The position numbers were made by a program, and so were the translations under genes. A model generated the notes under the pieces. The model did no database searches. It was not told the origin of the DNA and saw nothing but the letters and a program-made list of their open reading frames with translations. This document shows positions 44,801-52,112 of a stretch of DNA of 64,000 nt, piece after piece (positions within the stretch are counted from its first letter, which is position 1; every line of letters starts with the position of its first letter). Origin of the DNA: Pseudomonas paraglycinae (lineage in GTDB: Bacteria; Pseudomonadota; Gammaproteobacteria; Pseudomonadales; Pseudomonadaceae); the NCBI RefSeq assembly GCF_021601625.1, contig NZ_BQHR01000012.1, positions 124,001-188,000 on the forward strand, written 5' to 3'.

Positions 44801-46692
44801 TGCTGTTGCCATTGCTGCGCATCGAATGCCAGCCCCTGACAACCGGCGACCGCCAGTTCCGGAACCCGCGAATCACCCTCGGCACACACCACTGCCCGAG
44901 CCTTCGCGGCGCCGAGCATCTGTTGCAAGCGCGCCATCGGCGCCTTGACGTCCAGCGGCATGTACACCGCGCCAGCCTTGATGATCGCCAGCACGCACGT
45001 CAGCCAGTCGAGCGAGCGCTCCATCAGCACCGCCACCGGTTGACCGGCAATCGCGCCTTGGGCCAGCAGATGATGCGCGAGGCGATTGGCAGCCTGATCC
45101 AGTGCCTGGAAGCTCAAGCCGCCATTCAGATCCCGCGCTGCCAGCGCTTGCGGCTGGCGCGCGACTTCGCGTTCCCAGTGCTGCAACACCGACTGTGCCG
45201 GTTCACGCGGTGCCGCGAGCGCGCTCGGCAATGCCGTCGCCACGGTGTGCAGCGGCGCTTGCGGCGCTTTCAGCAGTGCACCGAACAGACCAAGCAGCGC
45301 CGGGACAAAACCTTCAACCGTCGCGTGTCGATAGAGGTCGCTGGCGTAGGTCATCTGCCCGTGGATCAACGTGCCGTCATCGGTGATGTCCAGCGCCAGA
45401 TCGAAGTGCGTGCCGTCCTTGTCCAGCGGATACTCCGCCACGGTCAGGCCCGGCAACGCCATCGAACGCTGTTTCTGCATGCCGACGTTCTGGTTGAACT
45501 TGGCCTGGAACAACGGGTTGTGCCCCAACGTACGCTCGGCGACCAACTCGTCCACCAATTGCTCGAACGGCAGCTCCTGATGGGCCTGGGCGCCGAATGA
45601 CGCCTCGCGCACCCGCGCCAGCAAGTCCTCGAAACTGCCTCGCTCATCCACCTCGCAGCGCAGCACCTGGGTATTGACGAAGAAGCCGATCAGCCCTTCG
45701 ACTTCGGCGCGACTGCGGTTGGCGTTGGGCACGCCGACGCGGATGTCACGCTCTCCGGCCTGACGCGAGAGGAACAGCGAGAACCCTGCGAGCACCAGCA
45801 TGAACAGACTGATGCCTTGAGCACGGGCAAAGCCGTTGAGTTGACGCGACAGATCCGCGCCGAAATCGAAGCTCAGAGTCTGGCCTTCAAAACTCTGGGT
45901 CAGCGGCCGGGCGAAGTCCGGGGCGACTTCCAGCAGCGGATGCTCCTCACCCAGTTGCTGGCGCCAGTAATCGAGTTGACGCTCGCCCTCGCCCGCTTCC
46001 AGCCAGCGCCGCTGCCAGATGGCGTAGTCGGCGTATTGCAAGGCCAGCGCCGGCAACTGCGGTTCGCGCTGCAGGCTGAACGCCTGATAGCACTGCACGA
46101 ATTCCTTGACCATCACGTCCATCGACCAGCCGTCGGAGACGATGTGGTGCATGCTCACCACCAGCACGAACTCATCGTCCGCCAGGCAAAACAGACTGGC
46201 GCGCAGCAACGGGCCGTGACGCAGATCGAACGGCTGCGCCGTCACCTTCTGCACGTGCTCGGCCAGCGTCTGCTCGCGTTCTTGCGCGGCAACACCGGTC
46301 AAGTCGATGCGTTCCAGCGCAACGCCCTGCGGTTCGAGGATCACTTGATGCGGCTGCTCGCCGTCGGTGAGGAACACCGTGCGCAGCACTTCATGGCGAG
46401 CCAGCAGGTGATCGAACGAGCGGGTCAGCGCCGCTTCGTCCAGCCGTCCTTTCAGGCGCAGGCCGGCGACCATGTTGTACGCGGCGCTCTGCGGCTCGAG
46501 CTGCCAGAGAAACAGCAAACGCTGCTGGGCGAACGACAGCGGGATCTGCGCGCAGTCGTGACGACTGACCGGCAGCGGCAGCAGGCTGAAATCCTTGCCC
46601 TCTTCGCGCAGCTTGGCCAGAAACAGCCGACGCTGCTCAAGCGGCAAGCCGACGAACCTTTTAGCGATGCGCTCCGCCATGGTGCCGCTCAT
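38857..46692 (-). CDS. pvdJ: Two-module NRPS, C-A-T-E-C-A-T (Asp, Ala)
   Basis: A 2611-residue synthetase. Order: LCL-type C (HHIVSDGWS, His about 182), A1 (TSGSTGQPKG about 652), T1 (GGDSIL, Ser about 1044), E (HHLVVDGVSW about 1222), DCL-type C2 (HHILMDGWS about 1690), A2 (TSGSTGKPKG about 2157), T2 (GGHSLL, Ser about 2541). Pocket residues by hand are DLTKIGHVGK for A1, the Asp code, and DLWNNALTYK for A2, one position from an Ala code. The E domain implies D-Asp, likely hydroxylated at the beta carbon by the SyrP-like enzyme encoded upstream. The gene overlaps the preceding NRPS by 4 bp (ATGA), and the next NRPS starts 13 bp downstream. The C-terminus lacks TE or E, as expected for hand-over to the LCL C domain of the next protein. 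The symbol is positional. Confidence 0.93.
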   Translation of the reverse strand: MSGTMAERIAKRFVGLPLEQRRLFLAKLREEGKDFSLLPLPVSRHDCAQIPLSFAQQRLLFLWQLEPQSAAYNMVAGLRLKGRLDEAALTRSFDHLLARHEVLRTVFLTDGEQPHQVILEPQGVALERIDLTGVAAQEREQTLAEHVQKVTAQPFDLRHGPLLRASLFCLADDEFVLVVSMHHIVSDGWSMDVMVKEFVQCYQAFSLQREPQLPALALQYADYAIWQRRWLEAGEGERQLDYWRQQLGEEHPLLEVAPDFARPLTQSFEGQTLSFDFGADLSRQLNGFARAQGISLFMLVLAGFSLFLSRQAGERDIRVGVPNANRSRAEVEGLIGFFVNTQVLRCEVDERGSFEDLLARVREASFGAQAHQELPFEQLVDELVAERTLGHNPLFQAKFNQNVGMQKQRSMALPGLTVAEYPLDKDGTHFDLALDITDDGTLIHGQMTYASDLYRHATVEGFVPALLGLFGALLKAPQAPLHTVATALPSALAAPREPAQSVLQHWEREVARQPQALAARDLNGGLSFQALDQAANRLAHHLLAQGAIAGQPVAVLMERSLDWLTCVLAIIKAGAVYMPLDVKAPMARLQQMLGAAKARAVVCAEGDSRVPELAVAGCQGLAFDAQQWQQQPATAPACELSAQSPAYVIHTSGSTGQPKGVLVSHGALASYVRGVLERLDPAPDTSMALVSTIAADLGFTVLFGALCSGRLLHVLPEELGFDPDRFAEYMAGHRVGMLKIVPGHLAALLQASRAADVLPEQALIVGGEACSPALVERVRQLKPGCRVINHYGPSETTVGVLAHEVGSLEPGARSVPVGTPLAGAHVYVLDDVLNSVADQVAGELYIGGDSVALGYLGQPGLTAERFVPDPFGPAGARVYRSGDRVRRNRQQAVEFIGRADDQVKVRGYRVEPAEVARVLLGLDGVSEAAVLALALDDDPARLQLVAWCVPAADAALKAETLREQLQARLPDYMVPAQIVLLEQLPLTANGKLDKRALPVPGVVTQRFVAPVGEVEEKLAAIWADVLKLERVGSTDNFFELGGDSILSLQIIARAKRQGIKLSPKQLFEKQTVGQLAAVAKLIEAKPVAAAPQKVGGQMALLPIQARFFETPIARREHWNQSVMLQPQAPLDASHLQAALAALIEQHDALALNFQASGDVWQATFQTQRDPELLWVRDLDSLDQLTALADLAQRSLDLQQGRLLRAVLANLPGGEQRLLLVIHHLVVDGVSWRVLLEDLQLGYTALASGKPLVLPGKSSSLQSWAERLHRYAQSETLGREREYWLTTLSAGDVELPRDFAQDVQTQEQAQRVSSRLSQALTHKLLKVAPAAYRTQINDLLLTALARVLCDWSRQPSVLIQLEGHGREDLFEELDLSRTVGWFSSLFPVRLTPQAGPGESLCAIKEQLRAVPGKGIGYGVLRYLTGAAELRSPAPPRVTFNYLGQFDGDFSAAEGALFVPSGESTGANQDATAPLGNWLSIDGQVYGGELELTWTFGSGMYRTDTVQALAEAYRLELERLIEHCCDSGEAGVTPSDFSLVSLTQAQLSALPIPAREITDLYPLSPMQQGILFHSLNDPDSPAYTNQLRVDVQHLEAERFRQAWQQTLDAHDILRTAFVWPSDAAAAVQVVRQSVQMPWSVQDWRGRTDLDTALEQLAGDDLANGFELTGAPLLRVSLVRTDDSTHHLIYTCHHILMDGWSTSQLFGEVLQRYAGLTPVAAQGRYRDYIEWLGQRDQPASRAFWKHALAELEEPTRLASAVPTQTSGVSGYADHQHLFSEQLTADLNRFAREQKVTLNTLVQAAWLVLLQRYTGQDSVAFGATVAGRPTDLPGVEQQIGLFINTLPVVAAPSAEMPVERWLQHVQGLNLALREHEHTPLYEIQRWAGLGAGALFDSILVFENYPMAEALQQGPDTGLVFSAIRRQEQTNYPLTLVAVTGRELSLGVSYDQALFGAATIVGLSRQLESLLSQFLGNATQPLGTLQLLDEPQRKQAIDWGKAGVTATDSRTVLEFIESRVALRPDAAAVIYAEQQIDYRHLDLRANRLAHKLQALGVGPEVRVGVCMRRTPDMLVALLAILKAGGAYVPLDPDYPQERLLHMLDDSRAAVLLTEPAAQAMLPDALSAQVVLVEEGEQSLAGYPTTAPVAGISGQNLAYVIYTSGSTGKPKGVAISHANLTALIQWSQGVYREEQLRGVLASTSICFDLSVWEIFVTLASGGCMVLADNALALAELPARERVTLINTVPSAIAALQRAGQIPSSVATINLAGEPLKQSLVDTLYATPSVRQVYDLYGPSEDTTYSTFTLRTAHGQANIGRPLDNTVAYLLDTQLNGLPAGVAAELYLGGAGVTRGYLMRPGLTAERFVPNPYAGNGERLYRTGDLVRQGADDNIEYLGRADHQVKIRGFRIELSEVEARLLEQDEVREAVVLAQDGAAGKHLHGYVVAAQPATDPAALAERLRAALASRLPAHMVPGHLHVIEAVPLTPNGKLDRKALMALGVSPSQQQYEAPQTDLQWEVATVWQEVLEVERVGLADNFFQLGGHSLLATLVVTRIKERLGDKVPLKELFEADTLKAFCNRIEALRVEMSPVQDELAKSLEALKRLSLDDLEKLIS

Positions 46693-49600
46693 ACTTCTTC
46701 TCCTTCCAATTCATTCATGAACAGGTCTATGTCGGACCAGTCGTTATCCGCTGCACCGTCGGCCAACTGCGCCACTGCCTGGGCCAGTTCACCGAGCAGC
46801 GGCTTTTCGAACAGGTTGCGCAGCGGCAACACCACGTTCAGCTGTTTCTTGATCCGGCCGATCACTTGCGCCGCCAGCAGCGAATGGCCGCCCAGCTCGA
46901 AGAAGTGATCGTCCAGACCGACGCGCGGCACTTGCAGCACATCCGCCCAGATATGCGCCAGGGCTTGTTCGATGTCCGATTGCGGGGCGCGGTAATCGAC
47001 CTGCAATTGGTCCATGTCCGGCGCCGGCAAGGCCTTGCGATCGAGCTTGCCGCTCGGCGTCAGTGGCAACTCCGCCAACAGCAGCAGATGGCCCGGCACC
47101 ATGTAGTCCGGCAGCCTGGCCTGCAGCGAAGCCCTGACCTGCTGACGGAACGCCGACTGAGCGGCCACCCCGTCCAGCACGTCCTGATCGGCCACCAGAT
47201 ACGCCACCAGTTGCAGGCTGCCATTGAGCGGCAAGGCCAGCACCACGGCCTCGCGGATGCCCGGGCATTGCTGCAGGCGCGATTCGATTTCACCCAGCTC
47301 GATACGGAAACCGCGGATCTTCACTTGATGATCCACGCGACCGACGTATTCCACCGCGCCGTCAGCGCGCAAACGTGCGCGGTCGCCGGTGCGGTACAGG
47401 CGCTCGCCGCTGGCAAACGGGTCGGCTATGAAACGCTCGGCGCTCAGGGTCGGTTGTCGGTGGTAGCCGCGCGCCAGGCCCGGGCCGCCGATGTACAACT
47501 CGCCCACCGCGCCTTGCGGCAGCAGGTTCAAATCATCGTCCAGCACGTACAGGCGACGTGCGGCTAGACCGTGACCAATCGGAATGCCGCGCCACGACAC
47601 GGCGTCAGGGGTCAGCGCCGAGCAGTCGTGGATCGTCGACACCACGGTGGCCTCGGTCGGCCCGTAGGTATTGAGCAGGCGCACATGACCCAATCCGGCC
47701 TGCTTCCACAGGCGCAGACCGTCCACCGCCATCGCCTCGCCGCCCACGTGAATCTGGCGCAGGGCACCGAAATGCGCCGGAGGATTGGCAGCGTATTCCT
47801 GCACCAGCCAGTACCAGTACGCCGCCGGCAAGTCGGCCAGGGTGATGCCGTGTTCGAGGATCACTTGATGCAATGTCGCGCTGTCCCACAGACGCGCGTC
47901 GCGCAGCACGACGCTCGCGCCGTGACAGAGCGGCGGGAAAAACTGCTCGACGAACCCGTCGAAGCTGCTGGTCGCGAACTGCAAGACCCGGTCGCCTTCG
48001 CGCAGGTCGCTGTAGTCGATGGCGCGCTCGATGAACTCGCTCAGCGCGGCATGACTGATCGCCACGCCCTTGGGCCGACCGGTCGAGCCGGAGGTATAGA
48101 TCACGTAGGCGAGGTTTTGCGGCTCGACCGTCACCGGCAGATTGTCGCTGGCGCCATCGTCGGGCAGCGTGTCCAGGCACAGGCTTTGCACACCGTCGAG
48201 AGCCGGCAGAACGGCCAGCGTCTGCCGGTCGGTCAGCAACAGGTTCAGTCCGCTGTCGTCGAGCACATGGCGCAAACGCTCGCCCGGCGTCTGCGGATCC
48301 AGCGGCACATAGGCGCCGCCGGCCTTGAGCACGGCCAGCAAGGCGACGGCCAGTTCCAGCGAACGCCCCAGCGCCACGCCGACCAGCACATCTGGGCCGA
48401 CACCCCGGGCGCGCAGTTGATGGGCCAGGCGATTGCTGCGCCGGTTCAGTTCGGCATAGCTGATCGAGGGTGACGGCTCGCTCGCCAGAATCACCGCCGG
48501 CGCCTCGGGGGTACGGGCCACTTGCGCTTCGAACAGGGTCTGAAAGCTGGCCAGTCGCGGGCTCGTTTCGGCGATCTGGATCAAGCCCTGCTGCTCGGCG
48601 ACGTCCAGCATCGAAAGGTTGCCGATCAACTGCTGCGGATCACGGCAGACCGACACCAGCACGTTGCGCCAGTGCCCGGCCAGCGCGGCGATGGTGGACT
48701 CGTCGAAAATATCGGTGGCGTAGGTGAACGCGGCGAACAGTTGCTCGCCCTCTTCACGGGTGTCGAGCATCAGATCGCTGGTGGCCGCATGTTCGCGGCC
48801 GCTGCCGGTCAGTTGTTCCTCGGTCAGGTAACCGACCCGCAAGCCTGACGCCAACTGCGCCTGCTGCAAATCGGTCACCAGCGGCTGATGGTTGAACATC
48901 ACCTGGAACAGCGGGTTATGGCTCTGACTGCGGGCCGGTTGCAGGGCTTCGATCAAGGCATCGAACGGCAGATCCTGATGGGACTGCGCGCCGGCCGCAG
49001 ACTGGCGCAGGCTCTGTAACAGATCGGCGAAACGGCTGTTGGCGGTGACCACGCTGCGCAGGATCTGCGTATTGACGAAGAAGCCGATCAAGCCTTCGGT
49101 TTCGCTGCGGGTACGGTTGGCGATCAGGCCGCCGACGCGAATGTCGGTCTGGCCGCTGTAGCGATGCAGCAAGGTCTTGAACGCCGCCAGCAGAACCACG
49201 AACAGGGTCACGCCCTGACGTTGGGCGAGGTTTTTCAGATCCTGGCGCAGGCTGGCGTCGATGACCGTTTCCAGACGCGCGCCGCGGTGACTGGCCTGCG
49301 CCGGGTAAGCGCGGTCAGTCGGCAGTTCAAGCACCGGATGTTCATCGCCCAGCTGCGCGCGCCAGTAGTCGAGCTGCCTCTCGCGTTCGCCCGCCTCCAG
49401 CCAGCTGCGTTGCCACAGCGCATAGTCGCGGTAATGCACGGTGATCGCCGGCAATTGTGGCTCGCGCCCGGCCACCAGCGCATCGTAGGTGCGCATGAAT
49501 TCATCGATGAGAATGTTCATCGACCAGCCGTCGGCAATGATGTGGTGCAGCGTCAGCAACAGCACGTGTTCCTGCGCGTCCAGCCGCAGCAGACGCAGGC

Positions 49601-50090
49601 TCAGCAACGGCCCGCTTTCCAGATCGAAGGCTTGCGTGGCCTCCGCCATCATGTGCTGACGGGCCAGCGGCCAGCGCTGATCCTCGGGCAACGCGCTCAG
49701 GTCAGTGAGGGTCAGCTTGACGGGCTGCGGTTCGGCGACTTTCTGGAAAGCTTGTTCGCCCTCCTGACCGAACGTGGTGCGCAGGCACTCATGCCGCGCC
49801 GCCAGCAGACTGAACGCCTGCTCCAGCGCCTCGGGCTGCAACTCACCGCTCAGGCGCACGGCCATTGGCAGGTTGTAGGCGGCGCTTTGCGGATCCATCT
49901 GCCAGAGAAACCACATCCGCTGCTGGGCATAGGACAAGCCGTCACGCTCGGCGGCCCCGATGCAGGCGGTCATGGGCAGCTGCGCAAAATTGATCCCTTC
50001 ACGGGCCATGCCGGCGAGGAACAAACGACGTTTGTCCTGAGGCAATTCGATAAAGCGGCGGGCTAGTTTCTGTGCGTCTGCGGCATTCAT
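46689..50090 (-). CDS. pvdI: Single-module NRPS, C-A-T (Lys predicted)
   Basis: A 1133-residue synthetase with one module: LCL-type C domain at about 50-470 (start LSYAQQRMWFLWQMDPQSAA, HHIIADGWS with His about 182), A domain at about 495-1010 (YTSGSTGRPKG about 665) and T domain with GGHSLL, Ser about 1070. Pocket residues by hand are DGEDHGTVVK, which I associate with Lys-loading pyoverdine domains. As the first of three synthetases it should accept the chromophore peptide from PvdL (not in this window) and add L-Lys. The strong PvdS box at 50148-50171 lies 58 bp upstream. Its stop overlaps the next start (ATGA). The symbol follows position in P. fluorescens loci; the protein is much shorter than P. 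aeruginosa PvdI. Confidence 0.92.
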   Translation of the reverse strand: MNAADAQKLARRFIELPQDKRRLFLAGMAREGINFAQLPMTACIGAAERDGLSYAQQRMWFLWQMDPQSAAYNLPMAVRLSGELQPEALEQAFSLLAARHECLRTTFGQEGEQAFQKVAEPQPVKLTLTDLSALPEDQRWPLARQHMMAEATQAFDLESGPLLSLRLLRLDAQEHVLLLTLHHIIADGWSMNILIDEFMRTYDALVAGREPQLPAITVHYRDYALWQRSWLEAGERERQLDYWRAQLGDEHPVLELPTDRAYPAQASHRGARLETVIDASLRQDLKNLAQRQGVTLFVVLLAAFKTLLHRYSGQTDIRVGGLIANRTRSETEGLIGFFVNTQILRSVVTANSRFADLLQSLRQSAAGAQSHQDLPFDALIEALQPARSQSHNPLFQVMFNHQPLVTDLQQAQLASGLRVGYLTEEQLTGSGREHAATSDLMLDTREEGEQLFAAFTYATDIFDESTIAALAGHWRNVLVSVCRDPQQLIGNLSMLDVAEQQGLIQIAETSPRLASFQTLFEAQVARTPEAPAVILASEPSPSISYAELNRRSNRLAHQLRARGVGPDVLVGVALGRSLELAVALLAVLKAGGAYVPLDPQTPGERLRHVLDDSGLNLLLTDRQTLAVLPALDGVQSLCLDTLPDDGASDNLPVTVEPQNLAYVIYTSGSTGRPKGVAISHAALSEFIERAIDYSDLREGDRVLQFATSSFDGFVEQFFPPLCHGASVVLRDARLWDSATLHQVILEHGITLADLPAAYWYWLVQEYAANPPAHFGALRQIHVGGEAMAVDGLRLWKQAGLGHVRLLNTYGPTEATVVSTIHDCSALTPDAVSWRGIPIGHGLAARRLYVLDDDLNLLPQGAVGELYIGGPGLARGYHRQPTLSAERFIADPFASGERLYRTGDRARLRADGAVEYVGRVDHQVKIRGFRIELGEIESRLQQCPGIREAVVLALPLNGSLQLVAYLVADQDVLDGVAAQSAFRQQVRASLQARLPDYMVPGHLLLLAELPLTPSGKLDRKALPAPDMDQLQVDYRAPQSDIEQALAHIWADVLQVPRVGLDDHFFELGGHSLLAAQVIGRIKKQLNVVLPLRNLFEKPLLGELAQAVAQLADGAADNDWSDIDLFMNELEGEEV

Positions 50091-50147
50091 GCATTGGGTC
50101 CTTGCTGATCGGCGGCGTGACCAGGAGGCCCGGTCGTATCAACAAGA

Positions 50148-50171
50148 ACGAATGACAAACGCCATGATTTA
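50148..50171 (-). promoter_or_regulatory. Iron-starvation (PvdS) box of the NRPS operon
   Basis: Minus strand: GC-TAAAT at 50171-50167, 16 bases, CGT at 50150-50148. It is 58 bp before the first NRPS start codon and should drive all three synthetase genes (about 23.6 kb). Confidence 0.88.
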
Positions 50172-50224
50172 GCGGGGCCGGGCAATCCCCGGCCGACGGT
50201 TGCCGGGACTGGCGCACAAACGCC

Positions 50225-50247
50225 GAAGCCGGCTCACGACCGGCTTC
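50225..50247 (-). terminator. Hairpin after the aspartate hydroxylase gene
   Basis: An 8-bp perfect stem (GAAGCCGG / CCGGCTTC) with a 7-base loop, just downstream (minus strand) of the hydroxylase stop codon. It has no strong T tract, so it is a weak terminator between the hydroxylase unit and the NRPS promoter. Confidence 0.5.
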
Positions 50248-50277
50248 GACAACCACCCGCTCACCTGCTGCGACGGG

Positions 50278-51261
50278 TCAGAGGGCGTCCTGGGAGTGAC
50301 CTTCGGCCATGGCCACGATTACCTTGCGCGGGCCTTCGAACGGCGAGCGGGCATGGGCCGACAACATGTTGTCGAGCATCAGCACATCGCCCTCCTGCCA
50401 CGGGAAGCTGATGGCGCATTCGTCGAGCACCGCACGTATCTGGCTCAACACTTCATCCTCGATGGGCGAACCGTCACCGTAGTAGACGTTACGCGGCAGG
50501 TCTTCTTCATCGACGATGTCCAGCAGGCTCTCGCGCACCTCCGGTTGCAGGTTGGAGATGTGGAACAGGTGCGCCTGATTGAACCAGACCATGTCCCCGG
50601 TGACCGGATGCCGGGCCACTGCCTGACAGGTCTGGCGGGTACGCAGTTCGCCGTCGTCCTTCCATTCGCAGACAATGCCGTGGGCCTGGCAGTAGGCCTC
50701 GACCTCGGCCTGGTCTTCGGTGTTGAACACATCTTCCCAGGCCACATCCAGGCCGTTGCCGAAGTTGCGCACATACATCAGACCCTTGCTGACGAAGCGC
50801 TCGCGGATCGCCACCGGAATCCGGCGATACACTTCGCGACTGTCGGCAATCGGCGTTTCGCCACCGGACCTGGCCGCGATCATGCTGTAGAACCAGATCT
50901 TCATCGGCCAGTCCCGGGAGTAGGCCTGCTCGTTGTGCAGCGGAATACTCTGGTGCGCCGGGTATTCGGTGGAGGTGTACACCCCCTGGGTCACGTTGGT
51001 CCGTGGCGTGGAGCCGAACTCATAGTTCAGCAGCGGATGGCCGAAGCTCGCCGCAAACTCGCGAAAGCGCTCCGCGCCCTCCAGCCGGAATCCACGAAAC
51101 AGCAAACCGCCGTCTTGCAGCAGATGCTTATCGACCAGCTCTTTCAATTCGTCGAACACCGCCAGCAAGTCGGTATCGGCGTCGCTCGCCTCCACCAGCA
51201 GCGGCAGGCGACCGCGATGCGGCAACAACGGACGGACGGAAAATCCCTCAGCAACAGCCAT
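50278..51261 (-). CDS. SyrP-like Fe(II)/2-oxoglutarate aspartate beta-hydroxylase
   Basis: A 327-residue TauD/TfdA-family dioxygenase similar to SyrP. The proximal iron ligands are in IPLHNEQAYSRDW (HxE type) and the distal His is in LSAHARSPFEGPRKV, with the 2-oxoglutarate-binding Arg after it. Such enzymes hydroxylate the beta carbon of aspartate while it is held on an NRPS carrier domain, giving beta-hydroxyaspartate, an alpha-hydroxy-acid iron ligand of many pyoverdines. The neighbouring operon has exactly one Asp-coding A domain, with a carrier and epimerase, as likely partner. No extra interface domain is seen in that module, which suggests the stand-alone carrier-bound (SyrP) mode. Start ATG 51261 follows GAGGAGG. 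It lies 39 bp downstream of the type II thioesterase gene on the same strand. Confidence 0.88.
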   Translation of the reverse strand: MAVAEGFSVRPLLPHRGRLPLLVEASDADTDLLAVFDELKELVDKHLLQDGGLLFRGFRLEGAERFREFAASFGHPLLNYEFGSTPRTNVTQGVYTSTEYPAHQSIPLHNEQAYSRDWPMKIWFYSMIAARSGGETPIADSREVYRRIPVAIRERFVSKGLMYVRNFGNGLDVAWEDVFNTEDQAEVEAYCQAHGIVCEWKDDGELRTRQTCQAVARHPVTGDMVWFNQAHLFHISNLQPEVRESLLDIVDEEDLPRNVYYGDGSPIEDEVLSQIRAVLDECAISFPWQEGDVLMLDNMLSAHARSPFEGPRKVIVAMAEGHSQDAL

Positions 51262-51300
51262 GACTGGCCTCCTCAAAACACTCGATTGGTGAACCGCGCT

Positions 51301-52041
51301 TTACAGCGCCGGTGCCGCCGACAGCGCATGGCGCCGGTGATGGGCTTCCAGGTGATTCTTGAGCGTGCGGATGACCCGGGCTTCATGCTCATGAATGAAG
51401 AAGTGCCCACCGGTCATCATGTCCACCGAGAAACTGCCCAGCGTCTCTTTGCTCCAGCCGATCAACTGTTCGGTGGTCGCCCGGTCTTCCTTGCCGCCCA
51501 GCACATGCACCGGGCAATTGAGCAGTGGCCGCTCGATCGGCGTGAAGCGTCCGCACATCATGAAATCGGCGCGCAGGACCGGCAGCGTCAGGCTCATCAA
51601 CTCCTGATTGGCCAGTACTTCTTCGCTGGTGCCCTGAAAGGTGCGCAGCTGTTCGATCAGCTCTTCGTCGCTGCGCGGCTCGGAAAAACCACGATCGTAA
51701 TCGCTGCGCATGCTCGGGGCGGCGGTGCCGGAGGCGAACAGCGCCACCGGCTCGGGGGCTCCAAGATCGCGAAAGGCGTGGGCCAGCTCGCACGCGAGCA
51801 GCGCGCCCAGGCTATGCCCGAACAGCGCATAGGGCGCTTGCAGCGAAGGTTTATGCTCGCGCGCCAGTTGCCGGGCCAGGGCCCGCATGTCGATTTGCAG
51901 GGGTTCGTCGTAGCGCGCGCCGCGTCCGGGCAACTCCACCGGTTGCAGTTGCATCCACGACGGCAGCTGGCGCCGCCAGCGGCTGTAGACCATGGCGCTG
52001 GCGCCCGAATAGGGCAGGCACAGCAGTGTCAGCTTTGTCAC
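51301..52041 (-). CDS. Type II thioesterase (PvdG/GrsT-like)
   Basis: A 246-residue alpha/beta hydrolase of the external thioesterase family: start KLTLLCLPYSGASAMVYSRW, nucleophile elbow FGHSLGALLACELAHAF, Asp in LGGKEDRATTEQL and His in GGHFFIHEHEARV. Type II thioesterases clear wrongly loaded or stalled residues from NRPS carrier domains; in P. aeruginosa PvdG is the pyoverdine one. It is the only recognisable NRPS thioesterase in this window, because the last synthetase lacks its own TE, so a role in product release is also possible. It starts at GTG 52041 behind GAGG. The MFS gene ends 71 bp upstream and the hydroxylase starts 39 bp downstream. Confidence 0.9.
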   Translation of the reverse strand: MTKLTLLCLPYSGASAMVYSRWRRQLPSWMQLQPVELPGRGARYDEPLQIDMRALARQLAREHKPSLQAPYALFGHSLGALLACELAHAFRDLGAPEPVALFASGTAAPSMRSDYDRGFSEPRSDEELIEQLRTFQGTSEEVLANQELMSLTLPVLRADFMMCGRFTPIERPLLNCPVHVLGGKEDRATTEQLIGWSKETLGSFSVDMMTGGHFFIHEHEARVIRTLKNHLEAHHRRHALSAAPAL

Positions 52042-52112
52042 CGCGTTTACCTCAATGGGTTATCTGTAAAAGAGAACGGATGAGGCACGACGGGAATTAG
52101 TCCGGGTGACGA

